Shown piece by piece: positions 10,632 through 20,768 of a stretch of DNA of 64,000 bases. The notes below the pieces were generated by a model. The model did not search any database and was not told where the DNA came from. It was given only the letters and a program-made list of their open reading frames with translations. The first letter of the stretch is position 1. Every line of letters begins with the position of its first letter. The stretch is from Nannochloris sp. 'desiccata'. Taxonomy: Eukaryota > Chlorophyta > Trebouxiophyceae > Chlorellales > Chlorellaceae. The DNA lies in the NCBI GenBank assembly GCA_019044685.2, contig JAGTXX020000006.1, forward strand, positions 1,445,501-1,509,500. The letters run 5' to 3'. The translations under genes were made by a program, and so were the position numbers.

Positions 10632-11964
10632 ATGCGAAGCTTTTCGGAAGCGCTTGCATCAGCTAAAGAACAAGATTCTTCAGACCCCTCACTTCGAGAG
10701 TTATATCTTGACGGTCGATTTTCATTGGCCCAGGACGATTCTTTGCAGGTTAGTCTGATTAATCGCAGGGCCTGCATATAACGGTTTTAATATAAAGTGG
10801 CCCCGCTGGCCTTTTGCTTTGCGATTATTCAAACCGAATTTTTCACTGGCACTTTCTTGTGCTCACAAATACCACACAAACACCATTTATGTTTACAGGA
10901 ACTTGCTAGTTTACCAGATCTCGAGCGCTTAAGTCTTGGGGGCTGTAAAATCCGCGGAAGTTCTCTCATTGATTTCCCGTCGTTGCTAAATTTGTCTTGG
11001 CTCAGTTTGACAGATAACGCGATTGCAGACAACCTCGGCTCTCTCACAGTATTAACCAAACTTAGGGATCTTGATTTGAGTGGAAATCGTATTACCGATC
11101 TCTGTCAACTTCAACCTCTTACTGCATTACAACAACTGAGCAGCGTTGACATTAGCGGCTGTCCTGTAGAAAATAAAGACTCTGTTTCAATTCGTAAATC
11201 TATATTTGAAATGTTGGCCGTACTTCCTGCTTTGAAGTACGTTGATGGCGAGGATCTTCTCGGTAATGGTAAGTTATATATTATTAGTTTAAGAAGTAGA
11301 GATATTATTTCTCTGTCTTCGGGTGGTCTTCAATTTTTTAATAACTTCTCATCTTTAAACTTTTTCTTGTATTGCAGAGAAACCCGTTGACGATGATGAT
11401 GGTGCCTCTGAAGAGGAAGAAGATGACGAGGTAACATCTATCCTTACTTATTATATTAACTAAGCTGCCTTTAAGGTTATATATCTATAGATACAAACAA
11501 TCTTTTTATTATTATTATTATTATTCTTCCCGCCGCTACTGCAGGATGTCGAAGAAGAAGAATACGAGGAAGGGGATGACGAGGAAGGAGGCGACGAAGG
11601 GGATGACGATGACGATGCTGGTGGTGCCGGTGGCGAAGCTGGTGGCGCTGGTGACGACGACAACGATGAAGGAGATGACGATGAAGGTGCTGGAGTTGAG
11701 GAGGATGACGATGAGGAAGAGGACGACGATGAGGAAGAAGAAGTCCCTACCGCCGTGCTTGCCCAGAAAGATTTACTGAGCGAAGATGAGGATGAATTCC
11801 TTGCTGGAGAAGAGGAAGAGGAGGAAGAGAGTGATTACGACTCTGAGGATGATGATGCACCTGCTGCTCGTCAAAAACGCAAGAGGGACGTTGATGAAGA
11901 CTCCGACGAAGAAGATGAAGAGCAAGAAGAATCAGAAGAATCTGACTATGATGGAGATGATTAA
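10632..11964 (+). CDS. ANP32-like acidic leucine-rich nuclear phosphoprotein
   Basis: ANP32 proteins are histone chaperones and phosphatase/acetyltransferase regulators of the nucleus, with an N-terminal LRR cap and a long acidic tail. Four exons (10632-10748, 10899-11268, 11378-11430, 11545-11964) encode 319 residues. Residues 1-160 hold short SDS22/ANP32-type LRRs (LRELYLDG, LERLSLGGCKI, LSWLSLTDNAI, LRDLDLSGNRI) and the capping sequence ending LPALKYVDGEDLLGN. From about residue 163 the protein is almost entirely Asp/Glu with some Gly, then ends with a basic patch (RQKRKRDVDEDSDEE) suited to nuclear import. Introns are 150, 109 and 114 nt, with exon junctions in the middle of the protein, unlike the 5'-biased pattern of most neighbours. 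Which ANP32 subtype it corresponds to cannot be told. Confidence 0.85.
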
Positions 11965-12677
11965 ATAGAACGAGGAGGAATAGGTATTTAGAGGTAATTT
12001 ATTTGGGTTGGAGAAAAAATAGAAAATAAAGGAGGTAGAATATCGGCAAGATGTTTTTCTTTCAAATATTTTTCGTGTCGTTGGTGAAGAAAGCAAAGGA
12101 GCCTCTAGTGAGTTCCATCTCCCTTCCTTTTTATAGCAAAGATCACTTCTGTTTCTTGCCCTTTTTGTTATCCTCACCCATGTGTTCTTTCTCTTTTGTA
12201 TTCTCCATTCATTGCTTATACTTACATTTCTCTTTATTTTGCATTGTCTTTTATCATCTGCTGACCGGCATTGTCCTCTCTCTTCACTTTAACCGCTCCA
12301 AAAAAGAAGATTTTTTAATTATTTTTAAATAGGAATATCTAATCTAATTGGATTGGAGCGGTGGTATATTTACCACACCGTGTTTTGACAGAATTTGGTG
12401 CTGCTGCTTCAAACAAAAGGATAGTAGTGCAAAATTTTCTAGTTTGTAAGCCAAATCAAGAGTCGGTATTCACAAGAGCGGTAAGTTTATTAAGGAAAAG
12501 TTATTACACTAATCAAAATGGCTGGTTGGTTTGATGATAATATGCAGAAAAACGAAATGAAAATTATGCTGCGGTATTAAACCAAGAAATTTGGGGAAGA
12601 GCAAAGATAAATTAATTATAATCGAATCAAAATCTCGGTAAACTGAGAAAATTTTAGTCTGTATTGCATTAAACAAC
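11965..12677. other. intergenic region between convergent genes
   Basis: These 713 bp lie between the 3' ends of the ANP32-like gene and the minus-strand gene ending at 12678. The left half is pyrimidine-rich on the plus strand and carries short frames with no protein-like content. The notable element is a small hairpin at 12361-12376. No gene is supported. Confidence 0.5.
12361..12376. repeat. 6-bp hairpin
   Basis: GTGGTA (12361-12366) and TACCAC (12371-12376) pair around a four-base loop. A second imperfect AT-rich palindrome (AATCTAATTGGATT) lies just upstream. Both are in the space between two converging genes, where they may belong to a 3' UTR. Confidence 0.35.
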
Positions 12678-13693
12678 TTAGGAATCCAGAATGAAACGAG
12701 CAGCAATGAATACAGCCACCCAAAACATTGCAAGGACTGCCAGACGGGTAGCACCTTCCTTTAAATTGTTTGTTAAATTTCCAACAACAGCCCGTCCACC
12801 GACCACTGTTGCAACGACTCCTACTAACAAAACAGCAGTTTCAAGAAGCAATTTAGTATTCTCATCAAGTCCAGCAAGAGCTGCAGGGCTAGCACCAGTA
12901 CTTCCGCTGATGAAACGCTCACCGATGTCCCCAGCATCGTTCAATAAGAGACCTCCAGTAACGGCAGATGCGCTAATGATTCCTGCAACGATAAGAGGGC
13001 TTTGTTGCTTTCTTCTGCTACCTTCTGGGGCAAAGGGGACCTCTCCAGTCTCAACAAATCGACGAAGGCCTGCTTCGCCGCCAGAGAAACCGCCGGTAAG
13101 ATTAGAATCTCTGCCTGTTGTTTTAATTATTACAGCCTCATTGTTGGCGGGGTCATAAGGTAAATACCGGCCCTTGCCTACATACAAAGAGTTTTTGCTT
13201 TTGTTAGTTGGGGAAGCTTTGCTGTTGGAAGCTTTTTCCTCTTTTTTGTACTTCTTGTCTCCTTCATCAAGTTCTGAGACGAATTGTTTTAGGCCAACCT
13301 GTACAGAGATAGTAGTGGGTGAGGGGTGAGTGAATTGTGAACGACTAAGATAGAGCTGGTAAGATGTTTTTAGTTTGAAAAACTGCCTTTACTGTAAAAT
13401 TGGCGCCATTGGATCGTGTTTGCTATAGTTCTTACCTCTCCACCAGCAAATCCTCCGGTTAAAGTCGTCCTATTGGGATATTTTGCGGGATCATCGACGA
13501 TATATCGACCTTTACCCACATAGATCTTTGCTTTGCCTTCAGGGACTACCTCCGCCTTTGTTTCTTCGGGCTTGGCCTCAGATGTGACTTCAGACGCTGC
13601 CATGGCGCGATTGCGGACGCGCATTGCCCTGGCACTGGGCCGGCAAGGGGTTGCCACAGCGCCCAATGGAATTTTAATCTTGGCTCCCAACAT
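12678..13693 (-). CDS. Unassigned plastid membrane protein with a duplicated YVGKGRY...TGGF(A/S)GGE motif
   Basis: Two exons, 13436-13693 and 12678-13298, separated by a 137-nt intron in phase 0, encode 292 residues. The N-terminus is basic and Ala/Arg-rich, like a chloroplast transit peptide. A module of about 40 residues occurs twice: YVGKGRYIVDDP followed by LTGGFAGGEVGLKQFV (about 58-94), then YVGKGRYLPYDP followed by LTGGFSGGEAGLRRFV (about 124-170). The C-terminal third has three probable membrane helices (near 187-206, 232-255 and 268-288). The intron falls inside the first copy, right after GGE. This combination suggests a thylakoid or envelope protein with two soluble ligand- or partner-binding modules. 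I cannot name the family with confidence and give no function. Confidence 0.7.
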
Positions 13694-14138
13694 TTCAGAA
13701 AGGAAGGGCTTTTAATGCTTCTTTGCTACTGGAGCAGTCAATAAAATATTGCCTTAATAATATTTGATGCGAGAATATCCGGATAACAGGCGACGACGTA
13801 AAAAAGGCGGAAAAGGTTGACACACTATTTCAAGTTGTCGCAGACGACTGGCGTACCTCACCCAACTTCGGTGTGTACCTCCCTTACGCATAGACAAAGC
13901 TTTTATTCGTTAAAATGCAATCCCCATGTTTAACACCATCAAGACACTGCTACTGTCGATCGAAACCCAGTAAAATGTCAATTCATGCTTACACCTCATT
14001 TAAAATCAGGTATTTACGACCTTGCCGCCGCTCAGTCGTCGGCATTGGTTCTTTCTTTAGTTTCTATTTTTCAACTATATTCTCTTGTCATATCTCACGC
14101 AGGAAGACTTATTATAAGCAACGCTTTACCAAGTAAAT
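13694..14138. other. intergenic, upstream of the minus-strand gene at 12678-13693
   Basis: This interval holds the promoter side of the duplicated-motif gene and the 3' flank of the minus-strand gene ending at 14139. A plus-strand frame at 13915-14136 has no recognisable content. A short palindromic GTCGCAGACGAC occurs near 13837. Nothing else is supported. Confidence 0.45.
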
Positions 14139-14764
14139 CTAAGCTACTTTTTCTCTGCTAGCTAATAAAGCATCCTTTACTCCTGCCCTTACTTGTTCTA
14201 ATGTCGCTTCCATCACTACCCGAACACCGTCCACACTATGCACTGTAACCAGCACCTTGGCATCAAATGCTGTAGAATGTGCATTGGGATTGCAGAATAA
14301 CTCGAAATGAGGAATCTCCCCGGCATTAGTGTCTCCTGCGAGGGCAGAAAAGGAAAAAAAAAGGAAACTTAATGAGCGGGAGGAACTGGGTAGAGGGATA
14401 GCCACGTTGCTAGAATATAGAATCATAACCTAGAAATAAATAATTTACACGTCTAGCAAGTTTTGTCACCTGAGAATTTGCATTCTACAGAATCAACACG
14501 CTGTGGGCCCTCTGCCTTTTGTTTCTCTGCAAATGTTTTTAGCAGGCCGTTGATGGCACCGGCTAAAGATTGAACATGACTCGTGGAAAGAGGAACATTG
14601 AGTGTCGTCGCTCCGCAGTGCAGAGATAAGGCATGTAAACTGCTTTGGACAGTAATATACCGCTGGGATGCTCGTAGTTTGTTGGGTTTAGGAGTGGCTA
14701 AGATATTTTGAAATGGTTTGGCAATGCCATACCGCAGCTGTGAATTGACTATCATAGCAGGCAT
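14139..14764 (-). CDS. Unrecognised plastid-targeted protein
   Basis: Two exons, 14470-14764 and 14139-14335, join across a 134-nt GT-AG intron (phase 1) to encode 163 residues; the junction reads ECKFSG then DTNAGEIPHFE. The N-terminal 35 residues are basic, hydroxylated and lack acidic residues, typical of a transit peptide. The rest looks like one compact alpha/beta domain, with the stretches TTLNVPLSTSHVQSLAGAI, VLVTVHSVDGVRVVMEATLE and VRAGVKDALLAS. I do not recognise the family. Continuous well-formed secondary-structure periodicity and matched splice sites make it a real gene. It is divergently paired with the sterol reductase at 14998. Confidence 0.65.
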
Positions 14765-14968
14765 TGCTGTTGAGTAGTAATCAATTGCGATGCGAATAAA
14801 AGATCCGTGACGTGTGTGTCAGCTTATCTCCTTTTTCCATTCTTTATCATAAAGATAGTATCGTCTCAGACGACGTCTGCTCCCTCCGAAATTAAGTGGA
14901 GACCTCATCAATATTCGAAGATTGTCTATTTGCATACTTATATTGCCAGGTCGAAGCTACGGCGATTC

Positions 14969-14984
14969 CACCTGTGATCAGGTG
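14969..14984. promoter_or_regulatory. inverted E-box-like repeat before the sterol reductase start
   Basis: CACCTG (14969-14974) and CAGGTG (14979-14984) form a perfect inverted repeat with a four-base spacer. It ends 13 bp before the ATG at 14998, so it is probably inside the 5' UTR, either as a DNA site for a basic helix-loop-helix-type factor or as a small RNA hairpin near the start codon. Both readings are inference. Confidence 0.35.
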
Positions 14985-14997
14985 GTCATTTTCCAAG

Positions 14998-16281
14998 ATG
15001 GCTCCTACAACTCGCAGCCAATTAAAAGTAAATACTGCTCATTTTGAATTTTTCGGGCCTTACCTAGGCCCTATAGGCATCATTATCGGACTTCCACTGG
15101 TATGTTATGCGCTAGTATACGCTTGCAACGCCGATGGCTGCATGCATCTTTCTCCTTTCTCTATTCCTGGCTTCCCTGCCAACCAACGGTTTTTCACCTG
15201 GGAAGCTGTTGGCGTCTTCTTAGGCTGGATGGCATTCCAAGCTGCCCTTCACTTAGTTCTCCCTGGTAAGAAAGCTCAAGGCGTCAAGCTCCCTAATGGA
15301 TCTCGCCTCATATACAAGCTCACAGGATTAAATAATTTCTTCGTTACATTGGCGGTCCTTGGTTATTTTGGTTTTTATAACCGCTCTTTAAATCTCTCGT
15401 GGGCATACGATAACTACATCCCATTAATGACAGCGTCTATTATTTTCAGCACTGCTCTTTCTGTCTACCTCTACGCTTCTTCTTTTGCTAGAGGAGCGTT
15501 ACTTGCTCATGGCGGAAATACTGGAGTTGCCATCTACGATTTTTTCATTGGCAGAGAACTCAACCCTCGTATTGGGTCTTTTGACCTGAAAGAATGGTGT
15601 GAACTCTACCCTGGGATGATTGGATGGCTTGCGCTTAATCTCGCCATGGCACACAAACAGCTCGCAACTACCGACTCTCTGTCGTTTTCAATGATGCTTG
15701 TGTGTTTTTGCCAAGGTCTTTACATTTTTGACGCGTTATACCACGAAACCGCCATTTTGACAACTATGGATATTACTACTGATGGATTTGGATTCATGTT
15801 GGCCTTTGGAGATCTTGCTTGGGTGCCTTTTACCTATACATTACAAACTCGAATCTTAGTTGACCACTCTCCCGCATTGTCCTACTACGTAGCACTTGCT
15901 ATCTTATGCTTCAATATGCTTGGATTTTTTATTTTTAGAGGATCAAACTCTACTAAAGATCAATTCCGTCGTGATCCTACGCACAAAATGGTTAAAAGTA
16001 TCAAAACTATGCCTACCGAGCGGGGCACCAAATTGATGGTTTCTGGTTTTTGGGGTGTAGCTCGCCACATTAATTATTTCGGGGATTGGCTTATGGGTCT
16101 TGCATGGTGTTTACCAGCTGGATTTCAAAGCATAATTCCCTATTTCTATGCTGTTTATTTCGGAATATTATTAATTCATAGAGATCGACGGGACGATGCT
16201 GCATGCAAAATTAAATATGGCAAAGATTGGGATAAATATTGTGAATTAGTGCCTGCACGTATTGTACCTTTCGTATATTAG
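14998..16281 (+). CDS. Delta(14)-sterol reductase (ERG24/FACKEL-like)
   Basis: This ER membrane enzyme reduces the C14=C15 double bond of sterol intermediates with NADPH. The single exon encodes 427 residues from the ATG at 14998; an in-frame extension to 14896 would need a GTG start and lacks family similarity. The protein is strongly hydrophobic with 8-10 predicted membrane helices, and starts with the family pattern FEFFGPYLGPIGIIIGLP. The C-terminus carries the reductase signature: LMVSGFWGVARHINYFGDW, then LLIHRDRRDDAACKIKYG and DWDKYCELVPARIVPFVY. Those residues bind the nicotinamide cofactor in sterol C14/C7 reductases. C7 reductase (DWF5) is the closest alternative; length and N-terminal motif favour the C14 enzyme. 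It shares a 233-bp promoter region with the minus-strand gene ending at 14764. Confidence 0.88.
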   Translation: MAPTTRSQLKVNTAHFEFFGPYLGPIGIIIGLPLVCYALVYACNADGCMHLSPFSIPGFPANQRFFTWEAVGVFLGWMAFQAALHLVLPGKKAQGVKLPNGSRLIYKLTGLNNFFVTLAVLGYFGFYNRSLNLSWAYDNYIPLMTASIIFSTALSVYLYASSFARGALLAHGGNTGVAIYDFFIGRELNPRIGSFDLKEWCELYPGMIGWLALNLAMAHKQLATTDSLSFSMMLVCFCQGLYIFDALYHETAILTTMDITTDGFGFMLAFGDLAWVPFTYTLQTRILVDHSPALSYYVALAILCFNMLGFFIFRGSNSTKDQFRRDPTHKMVKSIKTMPTERGTKLMVSGFWGVARHINYFGDWLMGLAWCLPAGFQSIIPYFYAVYFGILLIHRDRRDDAACKIKYGKDWDKYCELVPARIVPFVY

Positions 16282-16529
16282 TAATCCTCTGTTATACTGT
16301 TCAAATTTTTATTTAATATAACATCATGTGCCTCAGATCCAAAAATGAATTAATGGCGCTTTGCGGCGAAAGCCAACAACAACAAAAATAAAACAATAGA
16401 TGCAACAAGAAATCATCAACAGAAAGGTACGCGTGGGAGCTCAAAGCTACCAATTTATTTATTAACAACAAATTATTCACTTAACATATCCAATCAATCC
16501 TTATTATTTCAGTTTTAATAAGTAATATA

Positions 16530-17972
16530 TCATTCGATATAGGGGTTCTGCCGATATTTACTGATGTCGTTTAAGATCAAATTCACAAAGAAGAAAGTCT
16601 CTTCAGGATTAGCAACCCACAAAATCGAGCAGCAATCTCTCGTTGCAGAGTCATTCCCACTTTCTGTAAACCGATCCCCGACGTGGAGGACCTCTGCAGG
16701 TGTAAAACCGAGATATTTTTGTAGAGTCCAAATGCCTAGACTTTTATTTCCGACATCTACAAAAACATCATTGCCCCCATTAAACGCACAGAACGGCAAT
16801 TTTGAATCTAAACGAGATTGCACTGTGATTGCTAAATCTTCTAATACTTCATAAATGGTAGGAACAGTGGGGATTACACCTACGGCACGTTGCTTTCTCA
16901 TTACCGTAACTGGAAGGCGAAGGCGGGACGCCCCTTCAAGGAGCAACGTCTCAGCATCGTGGAGAAGCTCTTTGATATCGGTTTCTGTCCATGACATCAT
17001 AAATGGCGATTTCCATTCTTTATCAGGTACAAACTCTAGTCTTCGATCAGGTCCAGCAACACGCAACAAATAATTGCACTCCCCGCCCATGATGTGAAAC
17101 CTATCCGTAACATTTTGAGGCAAATTTAATGCTTTAAACGCAGCTAATAACCCTTCTACTCTCTGTTCAAACCGTTCTGGAGCTCCAGGATACCCTGCAG
17201 CGGTCACAATAGCTACGTGGACATTCGATCGCATTAATTTAATTATCATACTAATCATGGCGTTATCATGCTGCATGTGTGCACCATCAGCATAAAGAGT
17301 ACCATCTGCATCGAACGTTACTAATCGTAGAGTTTCTGAAGATGCATGGAGTTGTGCAATGTTTAGTATATGTCTCATTTCAGCAAAGTTTGGAGGAACA
17401 TATTGCCGCCGGGACAAAGCAAAAAATTCATCATATTCTAAGAAGGCATTAACTAATCGCAATGGGGTGAAAAATGAGCCTAAAGTAGGTACCATACGAC
17501 GAAGCCGGCTTGCACGAGGGTCTCTACGGTGGTCATCAATCCATTTTTCTACTTTTTGCATGGCCTCTAAACTAGTGTGCGTGTGGTGCATATCAAGAAT
17601 GAATTGAATAAAGCGATCTTGTTCTTTGAGATGGCCTTTTCGTCGGAGAACTGCAGCATCAGAGGCACTACGAGCTCGTGCTCCAAACATCTCAGGCTCT
17701 GGAGTGGAGAGGAGCTCTTGCCACTCGGGTGTTTTGCCAGCCGCCAGTGCGTCGCCGTCGTGTTCAGCCACAGAGCTGGTGGAAGGAGGATTTAGTTGGA
17801 TTTCATGTTGAAACAGCTGGGCAGGTTGTGTGGAATCGTGTTCACGTGGGAGAGAGCGTACATGGGTTCGCTGGTGGCGTGCGAAAGTTAAAAAGTTAAT
17901 TTTAATCCCTGTTGCTGAGGGGTGCAGCAATTTTGGTGCGCCTGCCCCAGGTGCAGTGAGGAGCGCCTTCAT
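16530..17972 (-). CDS. IMP-specific 5'-nucleotidase (ISN1 family)
   Basis: ISN1 dephosphorylates inosine monophosphate to inosine, tuning the purine nucleotide pool. This single-exon, 480-residue protein carries the HAD-type catalytic motif FDADGTLYADG (both aspartates present), followed by the family block MRSNVHVAIVTAAGYPGAP, HIMGGECNYLLRV, and a C-terminal GDRFTESGNDSATRD that supplies the magnesium-binding acidic residues. The region before the HAD core (FIQFILDMHHTHTSLEAMQ and RRMVPTLGSFFTPLRLVNAF) is the extra N-terminal domain that distinguishes ISN1 from other HAD phosphatases. The first 50-60 residues are basic and could be an organellar presequence. ISN1 is best known from fungi and Plasmodium. 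It is divergent from RAF1 with 231 bp between starts. Confidence 0.9.
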   Translation of the reverse strand: MKALLTAPGAGAPKLLHPSATGIKINFLTFARHQRTHVRSLPREHDSTQPAQLFQHEIQLNPPSTSSVAEHDGDALAAGKTPEWQELLSTPEPEMFGARARSASDAAVLRRKGHLKEQDRFIQFILDMHHTHTSLEAMQKVEKWIDDHRRDPRASRLRRMVPTLGSFFTPLRLVNAFLEYDEFFALSRRQYVPPNFAEMRHILNIAQLHASSETLRLVTFDADGTLYADGAHMQHDNAMISMIIKLMRSNVHVAIVTAAGYPGAPERFEQRVEGLLAAFKALNLPQNVTDRFHIMGGECNYLLRVAGPDRRLEFVPDKEWKSPFMMSWTETDIKELLHDAETLLLEGASRLRLPVTVMRKQRAVGVIPTVPTIYEVLEDLAITVQSRLDSKLPFCAFNGGNDVFVDVGNKSLGIWTLQKYLGFTPAEVLHVGDRFTESGNDSATRDCCSILWVANPEETFFFVNLILNDISKYRQNPYIE

Positions 17973-18203
17973 AACGTCCTATCTAATGGCTTTAATATTG
18001 TAAATTCATTATAACGTATGCTTCGAAATTCCATAAATAGTGCTAGAAAATTCAGCCGAAAAAAAATTGGAGAACTTTATCCGCAACGTTAAAACCGGCA
18101 ATGTGCTATAAAATTACATTTGTCAATATTTAACAAGCATTAATAAACGCAGTAAAGCAGGCAACATTGCCAATTACCTTTCATTGCTAAACATTTCTTC
18201 GCC

Positions 18204-19738
18204 ATGCGTATCACAGCCCAGCTTGGGAGAGCCCCAGCAACGCCCGCTCAGAGGGCAGTAACATGCAGAATGGGTGGCCCTGGAGGCAATTCGGGCGGCG
18301 ATATGAACAGACAGCAGCCTGGCAGGCTCATCATCCCTGGCCAAGAGGGTGCCGGTCAGAACACACGTCCTGGTGGTGGTGGCCTTGTTATCCCCGGCGG
18401 CAACAACATGAGCGGTGTTACTGGCACTGCTCCTTCTACACAAGGCGCCGAATTCCGCAATTTCCGTCCTCCTCCTGGATTTATGGACGCTGGCGGTGTC
18501 AAGGATACCTTGCCCGACATTCCTCAACAAGAGATGCTCAATCGCTTACAAGCTCAAGCAGGACACTGGCATGAACTCGCTAAACTCCTCCCATCCCTCC
18601 AAGCCAAGGGAATTGATGCCTTTGCAGTGGAAGAAGCGACTGGACTGGAACGTAAAACTCAAAATCTTTGGACATCCTCCGCATCAATCTACGACGCCCT
18701 CAAAAATTCAGGCCTTGTTAAAGATGATATCATGGCTTACTATGACGTTCCTGGTGCTGAAATCTTACTCCACGAGTTGAGATTCTTATCTCTTAAGCAG
18801 CGTGCTGCTGCTGTGGCTTATATCGCTGAAAATGCTCTTGACGATGCTGCGTGCACCATTCTCGCTCGTGCAATGAAGGAGCATGAACGGAGGAATGGGC
18901 GCAGAGATGGATTCAGCGACAGCCCTCAGGATTCTTTAGCGTATAAGTATTATCGTGATGCCTTGGAGTGCAGAGATCAAGAAGAGGCTGCGAAGTGTGC
19001 TAAAAAAGGGTTGGCTTTGGTGCAGACTGAGGATGGCAGAGCGAAATTGGTAAGACGCAGAAAAGAGAATTTATTAAAGAATTTCCTCACCTCTGTCTCT
19101 CCCTTTAAATCAACTCATTCTTCTCCTTTGTTTCCTTTCTCTATCTACAGAAAGCTATTGATGCTAGTGATGGGGAAGTCGTTCAACAACGTGGTACTTC
19201 GAGCGAAGCTGTCCTCTCTGTCCTACGCCTAGAGAGAGACGAGGTCGGTTGTCGCCCCATCGCTCTCGCGGGTGCTTTAGAAACCGTAACTGCAGAAAAA
19301 GTCCGTTCTGCCCCTAAAGTCTCTTCTGAAGGTCCCTTTGCTGCCTTTACTGTACCCACAGAGGGTGCCACGTGGCCTTGGGTACCTCTCCCTGCGTGGT
19401 CCATCCTCTCATTGGCTGGCCGCCCTGTGGCGTTTGATGTGGCAAACTGTGCTTCTCTTCCTTGTTTACGTTCGTCCGCAAGGGTAAGATCTGACGATGA
19501 TTTAAGGAAGCTTCAGGGACCTGGTGTGATGATTATTGATATCTCCCCCTCTGCCAGAGAGGCTGCGTTGGATCCTGCTGCCTATTACATGGTTGCCCTC
19601 GAGAGCGGTGGAGTAGAGTTGCTGGATGGGGCTACTATTACAGATGCAGAGTCTGTGTTGGGACCTGTCTTGTTCTTATGCAGACCTCCTGCGAGGGATA
19701 CTACTGGCTCTACCACTGCTGAGTTGTTGAGTCTCTAA
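18204..19738 (+). CDS. RAF1: Rubisco accumulation factor 1, plastid
   Basis: RAF1 is the stromal chaperone that holds folded Rubisco large-subunit dimers during assembly of the L8 core. Two exons, 18204-19049 and 19151-19738, with a 101-nt phase-0 intron, encode 477 residues. After a transit-like N-terminus and a Gly-rich stretch comes the plant pattern FRPPPGFMDAGG, then the helical alpha domain (GHWHELAKLLPSLQAKGIDA, VEEATGLERKTQNLW, LLHELRFLSLKQRAAAVAYI, LARAMKEHERRNG). The beta domain in exon 2 includes ATWPWVPLPAWSILSLAGRP and ends near the stop. Length agrees with plant RAF1 (about 430-450 residues plus targeting). The intron lies between the two folded domains. Its presence implies a form I Rubisco with a plastid-encoded large subunit. 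Confidence 0.9.
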
Positions 19739-19932
19739 GAAATATAAAGAAAAGAAAAAATTAATCGGGGAAATACAGAAGAACACTTTTATTTTACCGC
19801 GAGATGTGCAGCACCGTTTTTTTTTGATATATATAGAAATGTTATGAGGTATACTACCATACTCCGCTGATAATTAATTAAATATGTTCTAAAATCAACA
19901 TATGTAATAAAGATTTTACAAATAATAACAGC

Positions 19933-20506
19933 TCAGCTTCCACTCACAAGGACACCTTGTTGACCAGATTTTTCTCCATTATTTGCACCGCCTGCACCTC
20001 CATTACCACCCTTTATTCTAATATTATACTTTTCCTGGTACGATGCCACCTCCTTTGACTTGGCCTCTAACTGTTCCTTAAAGTTCTTTGTTACTGCTGC
20101 TAAGTTGTCCCTCTGTTTCGTTAGCTCTGGCACCATTTCTTTGACTGTTCTCTCAACGAGGACGTCACCTACCAGTCTCCATGCTTTTTTCGCGTCATTT
20201 TCCTCCTGTAGCCTCTTCAACACTAAATCATGTTCATCTACTTCTGATTGACGCTCCAGCGTGATTGACATGAGAGTCTCACGCTCCTCCATCAACTGCA
20301 AGGAGACGGTCAAAGGGGTGCTGGAACTGATTAGATTAGATCACTTTCATAGATTTTATTAGAATATGGATCCTGGGGGATGTAACTGACGTTACACATG
20401 AAACATGTTGTGGATGTGATTGATGGGTAGTTAGAGTTGATTAAACAGCACTTGCCTGCCGGAATTTATTCACAATTGCTTGCTGTTCTTCTTCATTTCC
20501 TGCCAT
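19933..20506 (-). CDS. Prefoldin subunit 2
   Basis: Prefoldin is the cytosolic hexamer that hands actin and tubulin chains to the CCT chaperonin; subunit 2 is a beta-type subunit. Exon 1 (20456-20506) encodes MAGNEEEQQAIVNKFRQ and exon 2 (19933-20295) continues LMEERETLMSITLERQ, giving 137 residues. The family core VGDVLVERTVKEMVPEL is present between two long coiled-coil helices, and the second helix ends with the usual EKYNIRIKG. The intron (20296-20455) begins with GC instead of GT (CAG/GCAAGT); no alternative GT donor keeps frame. It is divergent from the prolyl-tRNA synthetase with 262 bp between starts. A second prefoldin gene, subunit 5, lies at 57231-57781. Confidence 0.88.
20296..20455 (-). 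other. GC-AG intron of the prefoldin 2 gene
   Basis: The donor is CAG/GCAAGT, a perfect match to the consensus of the minor GC-AG class except for the obligatory C. The acceptor is a normal pyrimidine-rich tract ending TTGCAG. All other introns assembled in this window begin with GT. Confidence 0.75.
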
Positions 20507-20768
20507 GGCTGATGCTGCTTCTGTGGTTGGGTAAATACAAATCTTAGTTGACTGTCTTCGATATCATTGATTTTATTACCCTGTTTGCTCCTGCACGTTT
20601 GGCTTTAAGCTCGCAAAATATAAAGTGGTGAACTTTTCTTCCTCGTGCATTTTTAATCATATCCACAAGTGCATTGCCAATATTATATTTGGTAACTAAC
20701 TTATCTTTCATCAATATATAGTTGTGCAAAGCAGCCGCGGAATTCTTGGCAATTAACAGATGCACGAA

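Noticed and set aside
11460..11663. Ser/Pro-rich minus-strand frame opposite the ANP32-like acidic tail
   Set aside because: It is the antisense of a GAA/GAT-rich acidic region; low complexity makes a false open frame.
20544..20765. 73-codon minus-strand frame between prefoldin 2 and prolyl-tRNA synthetase
   Set aside because: It fills the shared promoter, starts only a few bases from the opposite ATG and matches no family I know; both neighbours need this space for regulation.
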